Part shown: positions 44,221 to 53,495 of the stretch, piece after piece
How the letters are laid out: each line of letters begins with the position of its first letter
Position numbering within the stretch: the first letter of the stretch is position 1
DNA from: Sphingomonas sp.
GTDB lineage: Bacteria > Pseudomonadota > Alphaproteobacteria > Sphingomonadales > Sphingomonadaceae
Direction of reading: 5' to 3'
DNA length: 64,000 nt
Assembly: GCF_024508665.1 (NCBI RefSeq)
Contig: NZ_JANINP010000003.1
Span: 1 to 64,000 of the forward strand
The notes under the pieces: model-generated
Databases searched by the model: none
Seen by the model: only the letters and a program-made list of their open reading frames with translations
Told to the model about the DNA's origin: nothing
Translations under genes and position numbers: made by a program

Positions 44221-45600
44221 ATGGCGACACCGGAATTCGATCTTTGCATCATCGTCGATGACGACGAGGACATCCTGGTGGCGGCTCGGCTCGCGCTGCG
44301 CGGGCTGTTTCGCGAGCTGATCACGGTATCCTCGCCGGAGCGCGCGATTGCCGCCACCGCGGGGCGCCAGCCCGACGTCATCCTGCTCGACGCCAATTTC
44401 GCGCGTGGCGCGACCGATGCGCGCGAAGGACTCGCCCTGCTCGACCGGCTGTTGACCAACGATCCTGACGCGATCGTGGTGATGATCACCGCGCATGCCG
44501 GGGTGAATGTCGCGGTCGAGGCGATGAAGCGCGGCGCGACCGATTTCGTGTCGAAGCCGTGGGAAAATGAGCGCCTGGTCCAGACCGTGCGCACCGCCGC
44601 CGCGCTGCGCCGATCCCGCGCGGCCGCCGACGCGCCCGCGCCGGCGCCGGCATCGTCGGGCACGGCTCGAGGGCCGTCGCCGCTGATCGGCAGCGCTCCA
44701 TCGATGGCGCGCGTCCATTCGCTGATCGCCCGTGCGGCGCCGACCGAGGCGAACGTCCTGGTGCTCGGCGAGAACGGCACCGGCAAGGAACTGGTCGCGC
44801 GCGCGCTGCATCAGCAGTCGCACCGCGCCAACCGCGAGATGGTCACGGTCGACCTCGGCGCCATCGCCACCGAGCTGATCGACTCCGAATTGTTCGGTCA
44901 CGTCAAAGGCGCGTTCACCGACGCGCGCACCGATCGCGTCGGCCGCATCCAGGCGGCCGATGGCGGCACCCTGTTCCTCGACGAGATCGGCAACCTGCCG
45001 CTCCATTTGCAGCCCAAGCTGCTGACCGTGCTCGAACAGCGCAAGGTCACTCCGGTCGGCGCGAACCAGCCGATACCGGTCGACATCCGGGTGATCGCCG
45101 CGACCAACATGACCCCGGCGATGCTGCGCGACGAGCGCCAGTTCCGCCAGGACCTGCTGTTCCGGCTCAACACGGTGGAGATCGACCTGCCGCCGCTTCG
45201 CGATCGCCGCGAGGACGTGCCGGCGCTGATCGACCATTATCTCACTCTCTATGCCGAGCGGTACAAGCGCCCGCGTCCCGAACTATCACCCCAAGCACTG
45301 GGAGCACTGGTGGCGCATGACTGGCCCGGCAACGTCCGCGCGCTGCGTCATGCCGTGGAGCGCGCGGTGATCCTGGCGGGCGATGGCCCGCTTGAGGCTG
45401 ATGCCTTCGCCCTCGCCCCGACGTCGACGCCGCGGGTTACCGCGGAGCCGGCGGTGTCGGACCTCAATCTCGATCGGGTCGAGCGGCGGCTGGTCGAGGA
45501 AGCGCTGAAGAAGCACGGCTACAACATCTCGTCCGCCGCGCACGAATTGGGCCTGTCGCGGGCCGCGCTCTATCGCCGGATGGAGAAGCATGGGCTTTGA
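44221..45600 (+). CDS. NtrC-type sigma-54-dependent response regulator
   Basis: A 459-aa protein: receiver domain (acidic pocket DDDED at 13-17, phospho-acceptor Asp57 in ILLDANF), a Pro/Ala linker, an AAA+ domain (Walker A GENGTGKE, sigma-54 loop GAFTDA, Walker [10 protein letters not shown]) and a Fis-type helix-turn-helix ([20 protein letters not shown]). It should open sigma-54 promoters when phosphorylated. The loop reads GAFTDA instead of GAFTGA, a natural variant found in other activators. The ATG at 44221 follows GGAAG. Its stop overlaps the kinase gene by 11 bp. Confidence 0.92.
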   Translation: MATPEFDLCIIVDDDEDILVAARLALRGLFRELITVSSPERAIAATAGRQPDVILLDANFARGATDAREGLALLDRLLTNDPDAIVVMITAHAGVNVAVEAMKRGATDFVSKPWENERLVQTVRTAAALRRSRAAADAPAPAPASSGTARGPSPLIGSAPSMARVHSLIARAAPTEANVLVLGENGTGKELVARALHQQSHRANREMVTVDLGAIATELIDSELFGHVKGAFTDARTDRVGRIQAADGGTLFLDEIGNLPLHLQPKLLTVLEQRKVTPVGANQPIPVDIRVIAATNMTPAMLRDERQFRQDLLFRLNTVEIDLPPLRDRREDVPALIDHYLTLYAERYKRPRPELSPQALGALVAHDWPGNVRALRHAVERAVILAGDGPLEADAFALAPTSTPRVTAEPAVSDLNLDRVERRLVEEALKKHGYNISSAAHELGLSRAALYRRMEKHGL

Positions 45601-46906
45601 TCGCCGCTTCGCGCTGATCCTGGTTGGCTGGCTGGTCGCCTGCCTGCTCGCATTGATCGCGCTGACGGTGGCGATCGCGACCCCGGGACTTGCCGCGGTC
45701 AGGATCGTCGCCGGGCTGTTGGTGCTCGCCATGGTGGCTGGCCTGCTTCACCATATCGACCGCACCAATCGCACCGTCGCGCGGTTTGTCGAGGCCTTGC
45801 GCTATGGCGATTTCTCGACCCGGTTCGACGGCCGCGGCGGCGCCGGGTTCGACACGTTGGGCGGAGCGCTCGACGCGGCGATGCGCGGGCTGCAAGCGCA
45901 GCGCGACCGAACGGTAGAGGAATTGCGCTTCCTCGAAGCCCTGACCGACGACGTTCCGGTGGCGCTGTTGACGGTGGATGCCGATCATGGCGTGACCTTG
46001 GTCAACAAGGCGGCGCGGCGTCTGTTCGCCGCGCACCAGGGCACCCGGCCGGAGGATTTCACCGTTTACGGGGAAACCTTCGCGGCGCGCCTGGCCGATG
46101 GCGCCGCGCCCGCCGCCGAATTGCTGTTGCTGCGATCGGCGGCAGGGCCGCAGCGTGCGATCGTCCGCAACGCTTCGCTCGAGCGGCTGGGACTGATGAC
46201 GCGGGCGATCACGGTCGAGCCCGTGCAGGGGACGCTCGACGCGATCGAGATGGCGGCGCAGACCGACCTGGTCCGCGTGCTGACGCATGAGATCCTAAAT
46301 TCGCTAACGCCGGTGACGTCGCTGGCATCCAGCACCGCGGAAGTGCTCGCCGAACCCGAGCCCGATCTCGATCTCGCGCGCACCGCCGCGGGGACGCTCG
46401 CGCGGCGCGCCGAAGGGCTGGAATATTTCATCCGCTCCTATCGCGCGGTCGCGCACGTTCCCGATCCCCGCCGGCAGCGGTTCAAGGCGGCGGCGTTCGT
46501 CCGCGACCTCGAACGCCTGTTCGCTGCCGAATGGCCCGACATCGCGCTCGAAACGGAGGTGACTCCCGATCTGGAGCTCGACGCCGATCCCGATCTGCTG
46601 GCCCAGGCTTTGATCAACCTGTTGCGCAACGCGGCCCAGGCGACGCGCGAACGCGACGCGCATCTGTTGGTCGAATTGAGGTTGCTTGGCGACAGCGCAG
46701 GGACGCGGATCCTGGTGTCCGACCGTGGGCCAGGTGTGCCGGAGGCAATGCGCAGCGAAATCTTCCTGCCGTTCTTCACGACGAGGGCCAAGGGAACCGG
46801 CGTCGGGCTCAACCTGGTACGGCAAATCGTCATCGCCCATGGCTGGACGATAGAGGTCGGCGAAGGTCCAGAGGGCGGCGCGGAGTTCAGGGTGTTCGTA
46901 CGCTGA
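45590..46906 (+). CDS. Membrane sensor histidine kinase (NtrY/PAS type)
   Basis: A 438-aa kinase: two N-terminal helices (FALILVGWLVACLLALIALT and VRIVAGLLVLAMVAGLLHHI), a HAMP-like and PAS-like linker, the H-box TDLVRVLTHEILNSLTPVTS, the N-box LINLLRNAAQA, and the G1 (VSDRGPGVP) and G2 (GTGVGLNLV) boxes. There is almost no periplasmic loop between the two helices, so sensing is likely intramembrane or cytoplasmic. Its start lies inside the regulator gene, so the pair is co-translated. It presumably phosphorylates Asp57 of the adjacent regulator. Confidence 0.92.
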   Translation: MGFDRRFALILVGWLVACLLALIALTVAIATPGLAAVRIVAGLLVLAMVAGLLHHIDRTNRTVARFVEALRYGDFSTRFDGRGGAGFDTLGGALDAAMRGLQAQRDRTVEELRFLEALTDDVPVALLTVDADHGVTLVNKAARRLFAAHQGTRPEDFTVYGETFAARLADGAAPAAELLLLRSAAGPQRAIVRNASLERLGLMTRAITVEPVQGTLDAIEMAAQTDLVRVLTHEILNSLTPVTSLASSTAEVLAEPEPDLDLARTAAGTLARRAEGLEYFIRSYRAVAHVPDPRRQRFKAAAFVRDLERLFAAEWPDIALETEVTPDLELDADPDLLAQALINLLRNAAQATRERDAHLLVELRLLGDSAGTRILVSDRGPGVPEAMRSEIFLPFFTTRAKGTGVGLNLVRQIVIAHGWTIEVGEGPEGGAEFRVFVR

Positions 46907-46935
46907 ATAGAGCCCGCACCGAGTTCACGCTTAAA

Positions 46936-48006
46936 TCAGCCTTCGGGCAAAAGATTTAGCTCCGGCTCCCCTGCCCCCTCTTTCTCCAATGTCGCCAGGG
47001 TCACGCCGACGAGCCTGATCCCGGCGCGCAGCGGAAACAAGGTCGCCACCAGACGCTCGGCCACCGCGATCAGGTCGGCATGGCTGGTAATCGCACCGCT
47101 CAGCGTCTTGCTCCGCGTGACGATGCGGAAATCGGCATAGCGCACCTTGACCACCACGGTCTTGCCCGTCGTCCGCGTGCGCTCGCACCATGCCCAGACC
47201 TGATCGGCCATCCGCCGAACCTGTTCAAGCACCTGATCCGGCGTGGTCAGATCGCGTTCGAAGGTGGTTTCCGACCCCGACGATTTGCGTGGCCGGTCGG
47301 GCGTGACCGCACGATCGTCCTCGCCATGCGCGATCTTGTGATACCACAGACCCGATTTGCCGAAATGCGCCTGGAGGAATGCCGGATCGCGCTCGCGCAG
47401 ATCGGCGCCGGTGACGATCCCCAGCCGGTTGAGCTTCTCCGCGGTGCGTGGTCCGATGCCATGGAACCGTCCGACTTCCAGTCCCGCAACGAAATCAGCG
47501 CCGGTCCCGGGCGGGATGACGAACTGGCCGTTGGGCTTGTTGTGATCCGAGGCCAGCTTGGCGAGGAACTTGTTGTACGAGATGCCCGCCGAGGCGGTCA
47601 GCGCGGTCGCCTCGAAGATGCGCGCGCGAATCTCCCGCGCGGTGGCGGTCGCCGAGGGCAATTCGCGTAGGTTGGCGGTCACGTCGAGATAGGCCTCATC
47701 GAGCGACAGCGGCTCGACCAAAGGAGTATATTCCTCGAATATGTCGCGGATCTGGCGCGACACGCTGCGATAGACGTCGAAGCGATGCGGAACGAAAATC
47801 AGATCGGGGCATCGCCGCAACGCGACGACCGAGGGCATCGCCGATCGCACGCCGAACGTCCGCGCCTCATAACTCGCCGCCGCGACGACGCCTCGCCCGG
47901 TTGCCGATCCCACCGCCACCGGCCGGCCGCGCAGCGCCGGATCGTCGCGCTGTTCGACCGACGCGAAAAAGGCATCCATGTCGATATGGATGATCTTGCG
48001 TACCAC
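46936..48006 (-). CDS. dinB: DNA polymerase IV (Y family)
   Basis: A 356-aa translesion polymerase: HIDMDAFFASVEQ (catalytic Asp9 and Asp11), SLDEAYLDVT (the catalytic Asp-Glu pair), and the little-finger C-terminal region. It extends primers across lesions with low fidelity. The start is a GTG at 48006 (GTG-GTA-CGC-AAG). It is divergent from the S41 protease gene. No LexA-type box was evident by eye upstream, but alphaproteobacterial SOS boxes differ and were not searched exhaustively. Confidence 0.95.
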   Translation of the reverse strand: MVRKIIHIDMDAFFASVEQRDDPALRGRPVAVGSATGRGVVAAASYEARTFGVRSAMPSVVALRRCPDLIFVPHRFDVYRSVSRQIRDIFEEYTPLVEPLSLDEAYLDVTANLRELPSATATAREIRARIFEATALTASAGISYNKFLAKLASDHNKPNGQFVIPPGTGADFVAGLEVGRFHGIGPRTAEKLNRLGIVTGADLRERDPAFLQAHFGKSGLWYHKIAHGEDDRAVTPDRPRKSSGSETTFERDLTTPDQVLEQVRRMADQVWAWCERTRTTGKTVVVKVRYADFRIVTRSKTLSGAITSHADLIAVAERLVATLFPLRAGIRLVGVTLATLEKEGAGEPELNLLPEG

Positions 48007-48106
48007 AATGGATGAAATGACGCGGGCTCAGGCCCTTGGCAACCGTCGACGACCGGAGCAGGATGGCGCCGGCGCTCGCAGGGCGCGCCCAGTTGAGAGG
48101 GGTCGT

Positions 48107-49603
48107 ATGAGAAATAGTCGTTTCGGCAGGGGCTTGAGCGCGGTCGCGGCGCTCGCGATGGTTTCGAGTTGCGGCGGCGGTGGCGGCAGCGGACCCGCCA
48201 GCGGCACCGGCGGCACCCCGACCCCCACGCCCACCCCGACTCCGACTGCGACTCCCACTCCGACCGCCGCGGGCTGCACGTTGCGCGAGCGCCAGGATTG
48301 GGCCTTCGCGCAGCTCAAGGAATGGTATCTGTTCCCCGACACGCTGCCGGCGAGCCTGGACCCCACGCCCTATACGTCGGTCGAGGATTATATCGACGCG
48401 CTGACCGCGACCGCACGCGCGCAGCACAAGGATCGTTATTTCACGTATCTGACCTCGATCGCCCAGGAGGACGCCTATTACAATTCAGGATCGAGCGCGG
48501 GCTTCGGCATCCGGCTGGGGCTGACCAGCACCAACCGCCTGTTCGTGACCGAGGCGTTCGAGGGTGGGCCGGCGCTGGCGGCCGGGATCGACCGCGGGAC
48601 GGAGATCACGGCGATCGGTACCAGCAGTTCAAACCTGCGCTCCGTCAGCGACATCATGACCACATCCGGATCCGCGGGACTGAGCGACGCGCTGGGTCCA
48701 GACACCGTCGGCACGTCGCGTGTGCTTCGGATAGTGTCGTTGACCGGCGCGACCAGCACCGTCACGATAACCAAGACCGAATTCGCGCTCGATCCGGTGT
48801 CGAGCCGCTATGGCGCCAAGATCATCTCCGATGGCGGGCAGCAATTCGGCTACATCAACCTCAGGACCTTCATCAATCCGGCCGAGCAACCGTTGAAGGA
48901 CGCCTTCCTGCGGTTCAGGACCAACGGCATCACCAACATCATCATCGATTTGCGCTACAATGGCGGCGGGTTGATCTCGGTCGCCGATTTGATGGGCGAC
49001 CTGATGGGGGCCAATCGCGCACCGACCGACGTATGGGAATATATGACGTTCCGCCCGGAGAAATCGGCGAATAACAGCAACCACACCTTCACGCCGATGT
49101 CGCAGTCGATCGCGCCGACCAAGATCGCGTTCATCGGCGGCGGCGGCACCGCGTCGGCGAGCGAGCTCGTGATCAACGGTATGGTGCCCTATCTCCACGC
49201 CAATGCCGCGCTGATCGGCAGCAACACCTATGGCAAGCCGGTCGGCCAGATCGCGATCGACAAGACCGCGTGCGATGATCGCTTCCGCGTCATCGCCTTC
49301 GCGATCCAGAACGCGGCGCATAACGGCGCTTATTATGACGGGCTCGCCAGCTTCATGGAGGCGAGCTGCCAGGCGGGCGACGACATTTCCTATCAGTTGG
49401 GCGACCCCAACGAACAATCGACGCGCCGCGCGCTCGACTATCTCGAGGGCAAGAGCTGCACGCCGGTGACGGCGAGCGCCAGCGCGCCCGGGACGTCACC
49501 GCAAGTGAGCAAGGCTCAGCTGCCGGTGACCCAGCAATCGCGGCAATTGCTGACGCCCGATCGGCCCTCGACCCCGCAACGCGAAGTACCGGGACTTTTC
49601 TAG
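48107..49603 (+). CDS. S41-family C-terminal processing protease-like lipoprotein
   Basis: The 498-aa protein starts with a lipoprotein signal (LAMVSSC, lipobox cysteine), a Gly-rich and then (Pro-Thr)-repeat spacer of about 25 residues, a PDZ-like segment (FGIRLGLTSTNRLFVTEAFEGGPA, part shown) and an S41 tail-specific protease domain. The catalytic Ser is in GGTASASELVINGMVPY, and NTYGKPVGQ supplies the Lys. It is probably outer-membrane-anchored and cleaves periplasmic or surface proteins. The ATG at 48107 follows GAGAGGGG. The longer frame to 47978 overlaps dinB and is rejected. Confidence 0.88.
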   Translation: MRNSRFGRGLSAVAALAMVSSCGGGGGSGPASGTGGTPTPTPTPTPTATPTPTAAGCTLRERQDWAFAQLKEWYLFPDTLPASLDPTPYTSVEDYIDALTATARAQHKDRYFTYLTSIAQEDAYYNSGSSAGFGIRLGLTSTNRLFVTEAFEGGPALAAGIDRGTEITAIGTSSSNLRSVSDIMTTSGSAGLSDALGPDTVGTSRVLRIVSLTGATSTVTITKTEFALDPVSSRYGAKIISDGGQQFGYINLRTFINPAEQPLKDAFLRFRTNGITNIIIDLRYNGGGLISVADLMGDLMGANRAPTDVWEYMTFRPEKSANNSNHTFTPMSQSIAPTKIAFIGGGGTASASELVINGMVPYLHANAALIGSNTYGKPVGQIAIDKTACDDRFRVIAFAIQNAAHNGAYYDGLASFMEASCQAGDDISYQLGDPNEQSTRRALDYLEGKSCTPVTASASAPGTSPQVSKAQLPVTQQSRQLLTPDRPSTPQREVPGLF

Positions 49604-49700
49604 GATTCGGTAGCAGGCGGAGCTATCGCGCGGGCCAGCGTCCGCGGGGAAGGGTCGGCTAAAGGTTGCGGCAGGCTGGCTACGGGCTAAGTTGGCCGCA

Positions 49701-50459
49701 ATGCCCGAAAGCCAGTCACCCATCCCCGCCGCGACCCTGGTCCTGATGCGCGATCGCGGCGGCATGGCGCCGGAGATCCTGATGGTCGAGCGTGCCAAGG
49801 CGATGGTGTTCGCCGGCGGCGCGCTGGTCTTTCCCGGCGGGCGAGTCGATCCGGGCGACCGGGCGCTGGCGGCCGAACTCAGTCGCGACGCCGAGGACGC
49901 GCCTGCGCGCATCGCCGCGATCCGCGAAACGATCGAGGAAGCGGGGCTCCCGGTCGGGCTCAGCCCCGCGCCCGATGCCGCGACACTGGCCGCGCTGCGC
50001 GAAGGCCTTCATGCCGGCGAAGCATTCGGATTGCTGCTCGATCGGCATGGCCTGTCGATCGATCTCGAGGCCCTGACCTGGTTCGCGCGCTGGTTGCCCG
50101 CGCACGCCCATATGCGGATCTTCGACACGCGCTTCTATCTCGCGCGCGCGCCCGAAAACGCCGCTGCGGCCACGGTCGACGCGACCGAGAATGTGCGCCT
50201 GTTCTGGGCGAGCGCGGCCGAGGTGCTGGCGGAGTGCGATGCCGGCCGCGCTACAGTGATCTTCCCGACGCGCCGCAACCTCGAACGGCTGGCGCAATAT
50301 GGCAGCTTCGGGGAAGCGGTCGCCGCCGCGCACGCCTTTCCGCCGCGCACGATCACGCCATGGAGCGAAGAGCGCGAGGGCGTGCCGCATCTCTGCATTC
50401 CCGACGATCTCGGCTATCCGGTCACGAGCGAAATCCTGCATTCGGCGATGCGGGGATGA
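49701..50459 (+). CDS. NUDIX hydrolase (NUDT19-like)
   Basis: A 252-aa hydrolase with an expanded Nudix box: FPGGRVDPGDRALAAEL, then an insertion, then AAIRETIEEAGL. This matches NUDT19-type (CoA or diphosphate) hydrolases in which the Gly and the REx2EE halves are spaced widely. It cleaves nucleoside-diphosphate-linked compounds; the substrate is unknown. I used the ATG at 49701; a TTG nine bases upstream is an alternative. It overlaps the next gene as ATGA. Confidence 0.88.
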   Translation: MPESQSPIPAATLVLMRDRGGMAPEILMVERAKAMVFAGGALVFPGGRVDPGDRALAAELSRDAEDAPARIAAIRETIEEAGLPVGLSPAPDAATLAALREGLHAGEAFGLLLDRHGLSIDLEALTWFARWLPAHAHMRIFDTRFYLARAPENAAAATVDATENVRLFWASAAEVLAECDAGRATVIFPTRRNLERLAQYGSFGEAVAAAHAFPPRTITPWSEEREGVPHLCIPDDLGYPVTSEILHSAMRG

Positions 50460-51205
50460 CACGTCGCCGCAGGCGCCGTGCGCGCCGTACGCGCCGTGCC
50501 CGGGGGCGCGGCTGGATCACGCTCGCCGTTTTCGCCGCTGCGTTCGTGCTGGCGCTTGCCGTGCTTCATTTTCGTAACCGGCCGCAGGACCTGCCCTGGA
50601 CGCCGCTCGACCTCGGCCAGCCGATCGGCCTGTTCACCGGGAGCAAGCTCGCCGCGCTCGACGGCGATTACCCGCAATGCCGGATGTTGCTCGAGCGCGC
50701 GGGCGTGCACTTCGCCGAACTCGAACCGATCGAGAAAGGGCAATGCGGCTATGCCGATGCCGTGCGCCTAGACCCCGGCGGCGCGCGGGCGATCGGGTTC
50801 GATCCGGCCAAGCCGGGCATGGCGTGCTCGGTCGCGGCGGCGCTGTCGATGTGGGAGTGGAACGTCGTCCAGCCCGCCGCCCTGCGCCATTTCGGCAGCC
50901 GGGTCGCGTCGTTCGAGCATTTCGGAACGTACAATTGCCGCCCGATCGCGGGCAGCACGCATCTGAGCCAGCATTCCTATGCGCGGGCGATCGACATTGC
51001 CGGGTTCGTGCTGGCGGATGGGCGGCGGATCACGGTCGCGCGCGACTGGCGGGGTGAGGACCAGAAAGCGGCATTCCTGCGCGAGGTTCGCGATGGGGCA
51101 TGCGGGCTGTTTTCGACCACCTTGTCGCCCGACTATAACGCCGCGCATCACGATCACCTGCATCTCGACGAGCAGCCGCGCGGCGGGTGGCGGGCCTGTC
51201 GCTGA
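50456..51205 (+). CDS. Extensin-like domain protein
   Basis: A 249-aa protein with an Arg-rich cytoplasmic start (MTRRRRRRARRTRRARG), one membrane helix (WITLAVFAAAFVLALAVLHF) and an extensin-like C-terminal domain. The domain includes CSVAAALSMWEWNVVQPAA, STHLSQHSYARAIDIAGF and NAAHHDHLHLDEQP, with His residues that would bind a metal in this LAS-type peptidase-like fold. It may act on peptidoglycan. Its ATG overlaps the NUDIX stop. Confidence 0.88.
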   Translation: MTRRRRRRARRTRRARGRGWITLAVFAAAFVLALAVLHFRNRPQDLPWTPLDLGQPIGLFTGSKLAALDGDYPQCRMLLERAGVHFAELEPIEKGQCGYADAVRLDPGGARAIGFDPAKPGMACSVAAALSMWEWNVVQPAALRHFGSRVASFEHFGTYNCRPIAGSTHLSQHSYARAIDIAGFVLADGRRITVARDWRGEDQKAAFLREVRDGACGLFSTTLSPDYNAAHHDHLHLDEQPRGGWRACR

Positions 51206-51222
51206 GCAGCATCAGGCCCGCC
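51189..51222. terminator. Possible bidirectional hairpin between convergent genes
   Basis: ggcgggcctg and caggcccgcc, 14 nt apart, form a 10-bp stem overlapping the stop codon of the extensin-like gene. There is no T-run, so termination would need another factor. Its position between two convergent genes is the main support. Confidence 0.35.
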
Positions 51223-51231
51223 TGAGGACGT

Positions 51232-51786
51232 TCAGTTCGGCAAGGCCGCCGAGGTGTCGACCTTTTCGACCCAGGCCGGGAAGAAGCTCGGCTGACGGTT
51301 CGACCAGCCCGACGCGGTCGCCGCGGCCTCGCTGATCGACTGCAGCAGCTTGCGGCGCAGATCTGGATGCAGGTGCGGCAGCGCCGCCGCCGCGCAGAAG
51401 GCGCCGGGGAGCCATGGCCGGACTTCTGCACCGATCAGCCGCTCATAGAGAAAGCGATAGGCCGAGAAGGTGGTCAGCCGCCCCTGCCCCAGGTCGAACG
51501 CGGTGACCGTGATCAGCGGCGCCATGAAGATCTCGACCGAGTCGAGCCCGCTATCGTCGGGCACGATCGTGCGGATTTCGTCGAGCCGATCATAGACCCG
51601 CGCCTGGGCGCGAATCGACGCCGCCTCCACGGTATCGCGCGACCAACGCGACAGCGCGTCCTCTCGCTCCAGCCCGATATCCAGGCTGCGGCGCACGTAA
51701 CGCTGCGTCGCTGCGGAGAAGCCCGCGAACTCCTTAATCTCGGCCAATGTCATCGCGCCGTCGGCCGGTTTCTTGCTGGCACTCAT
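51232..51786 (-). CDS. Protein of unknown function
   Basis: A 184-aa soluble protein, mostly helical, with no signal peptide and no motif I recognise (LAEIKEFAGFSAATQRYVRR, LSRWSRDTVEAASIRAQARV). The ATG at 51786 follows GGGGTG; one three residues upstream is an alternative. A -10-like hexamer and a 15-bp palindrome lie about 95-120 bp upstream. Function is unknown; the neighbours on each side are unrelated. Confidence 0.6.
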   Translation of the reverse strand: MSASKKPADGAMTLAEIKEFAGFSAATQRYVRRSLDIGLEREDALSRWSRDTVEAASIRAQARVYDRLDEIRTIVPDDSGLDSVEIFMAPLITVTAFDLGQGRLTTFSAYRFLYERLIGAEVRPWLPGAFCAAAALPHLHPDLRRKLLQSISEAAATASGWSNRQPSFFPAWVEKVDTSAALPN

Positions 51787-51881
51787 CTCGAACACCCCAC
51801 CCGCTTACCAATGGAAGGGCATGATGCGCTCAGATGGTTAACGCCATGCTTAACGCGTCGTCGCCCTGCGTTCAGCATGGA

Positions 51882-51907
51882 ATCATAGACCGTGTTGCGG
51901 CGCAACA
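51882..51907 (-). promoter_or_regulatory. Possible promoter with palindromic operator
   Basis: On the minus strand a -10-like TATGAT (51887-51882) is preceded by the perfect 15-bp inverted repeat TGTTGCG-C-CGCAACA (51907-51893). No clear -35 is present. Such a dyad next to a -10 box would be a normal place for a repressor or activator. Confidence 0.35.
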
Positions 51908-52013
51908 AAGTTTGCGACGAAGCGAGGCCGACGCGCATATCTGTCGGCAAGTGAGGGTTTTGAGCAACGCTTTGTTACGTCGCCGGTATTCCCTGCCCAC
52001 AATGGGCAGCGCT

Positions 52014-52289
52014 TCAGCTGTCCTGCTGGCGCTCCGCCTCCGCCGCTTGGTCGAAGCCCGAGGATTTGGGCGGCTCGCCCTTGTCGCCGGGCTGCGTCGC
52101 CGAGGGCGGGTCCGATGCGTCCATCGATTCATCGAGGCCGCGGTCGAGTTGTGCGTCCTCGTTTTCGGGATTCTTTTGCAGCCGCTTTTCGATCGACTTG
52201 TCCTGCCCGGCGTCCTGGCGAGGGTCTTGCGCGACGTGCTCGGCGCTATCCGCCTGTCGATCGCGATCGGTCGCTGGAATGTCGGTCAC
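52014..52289 (-). CDS. Small acidic hydrophilic protein
   Basis: A 91-aa protein without hydrophobic segments, rich in Asp, Gln and Ser. Its middle (DAQLDRGLDESMDASDPPS) contains the short GLDES-x3-SDP signature found in small proteins of many alphaproteobacteria. The start is a GTG at 52289 behind AGGAGGGTGAC, an excellent ribosome-binding site. Function is unknown. It is likely an intrinsically disordered cytoplasmic protein. Confidence 0.7.
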   Translation of the reverse strand: MTDIPATDRDRQADSAEHVAQDPRQDAGQDKSIEKRLQKNPENEDAQLDRGLDESMDASDPPSATQPGDKGEPPKSSGFDQAAEAERQQDS

Positions 52290-52365
52290 GTCACCCTCCT
52301 ACTCGGTCCCGCATGGGGCCTGATGTTACGCAAACAAAACGTATCGACCGCGGATCGTGTTCCAA

Positions 52366-52397
52366 CAAAAAGGCCCGGCGGATCGCTCCGCCGGGCC
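52366..52397 (-). terminator. Intrinsic terminator of the BI-1 gene
   Basis: Leftward, ggcccggcgg-agcgat-ccgccgggcc is followed by TTTTTGTT. It lies 29 bp past the stop of the BI-1 gene. The stem is nearly perfect. Confidence 0.85.
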
Positions 52398-52425
52398 CAT
52401 TTTCCGTTTCGCTGTCGCTTGCCGT

Positions 52426-53175
52426 TTAGTTGCGGTTCGAGCCGAACAGACGGAGGATGAACAGGAACATGTTGATGAAGTCGAGGTACAGGTTGAGCGC
52501 GGCCATGATCTTGACCCGCCCTTCATCCGACGTACCCGCGACATAGCTGTACATCGCCTTCGTCTTCTGCGTGTCCCAGGCGGTCAGGCCGGCGAAGATC
52601 AGCACGCCGAGCACGCTGATCACGAGGCCGAGCGGACCCGAATGCAGGAACATGTTGACCAGGCTGGCGACAATGATGCCGACCAGACCGATGATCAGGA
52701 AGGTACCGAACGCCGACAGATCACGCTTCGTGGTGTAGCCGTAGAGGCTCAGACCCGCGAAGCCGGCCGCGGTCGCAAAGAACGCGCCCGCGATCGACGA
52801 GGCGGTATAGGCGAGGAAGATCGTCGAGAGCGACGCGCCCAGCAAGCCGGCATAGGCCCAGAACAAAGCCTGAAGCGTGCCCGTCGCCATCCGCATCTGG
52901 CCGAAGCTCATCGCGAAGACGATACCGAGCGGCGCCAGCGTGACGATCCAGCCCAGCGCAGACAATCCGCCGGTCTGGAAATTGACCAGCGCGCCAATCG
53001 CGCCGGATGCATAGACGCCCATTGCGACGATGCCGGTCAGCAACACCGCCGAGGCCATGTAATTATAGACCGACAGCATGTACGACCGCAGCCCCTCGTC
53101 ATACGCGGCGCCGCGCGCGTCGACCGCCGCGCCGAAGGGCGCCATGCCGGAACGAGGATCAGACCAATTGGCCAT
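52426..53175 (-). CDS. Bax inhibitor-1/YccA family membrane protein
   Basis: A 249-aa seven-helix membrane protein. The family landmark YSYVAGTSDEGRVKIMAALNLYLDF and the final helix INMFLFILRLFG are seen. Members are pH-sensitive calcium-leak channels or, in YccA, FtsH protease inhibitors. The ATG at 53175 follows AAAGGAG; the longer frame to 53352 includes REP-like intergenic sequence. It is followed by a strong terminator and has its own promoter region to the right. Confidence 0.92.
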   Translation of the reverse strand: MANWSDPRSGMAPFGAAVDARGAAYDEGLRSYMLSVYNYMASAVLLTGIVAMGVYASGAIGALVNFQTGGLSALGWIVTLAPLGIVFAMSFGQMRMATGTLQALFWAYAGLLGASLSTIFLAYTASSIAGAFFATAAGFAGLSLYGYTTKRDLSAFGTFLIIGLVGIIVASLVNMFLHSGPLGLVISVLGVLIFAGLTAWDTQKTKAMYSYVAGTSDEGRVKIMAALNLYLDFINMFLFILRLFGSNRN

Positions 53176-53326
53176 CGAAAACTCCTTTGCCCGGCCACAA
53201 CGGCCGGATGCGGCCAATATCGTTGGTCCTGGTGCGCTATTCAAGCGAAACACGACACCCAGCAACATTCGGAAACAATCGAGGAATGGGGTAAGAGCCG
53301 TTTTCAGCTTTGCTGTGACGGCACCG

Positions 53327-53390
53327 GCCCGCTCCCCCACCCGACCTCCCATAGAATAAACTGGTTGGGTGGTCGGGTGGGGGAGCGGGC
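53327..53390. repeat. Inverted repeat with 20-bp arms
   Basis: Perfect 20-bp arms (gcccgctcccccacccgacc and its complement, 53327-53346 and 53371-53390) enclose a 24-nt loop. It sits between divergent BI-1 and thpR, and has no T-run. It is a REP-type stem unlike the GTCAYCCCGG family. Confidence 0.75.
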
Positions 53391-53453
53391 GCAGAAGCCC
53401 AAGGTTCCGGCGATGCGTAGCGTCGTTGGAATGGCTGCGGAGGGCGGCACCGC

Positions 53454-53480
53454 AATTGTTTCAGCTTTGCTGAAACAATT
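53454..53480. repeat. Perfect 12-bp hairpin in front of thpR
   Basis: Arms aattgtttcagc and gctgaaacaatt flank ttt. A near copy of the centre (tttcagctttgctg) lies at about 53301-53315. It ends 15 bp before the thpR ATG, so it may influence translation of that gene. Confidence 0.65.
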
Positions 53481-53495
53481 CTAAGCAGCTTGACC

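Noticed and set aside
51836..51863. Possible CtrA site (TTAA with 8-bp spacing to TTAA)
   Set aside because: The known CtrA motif has 7 bp between the TTAA blocks; here the spacing is 8 bp.
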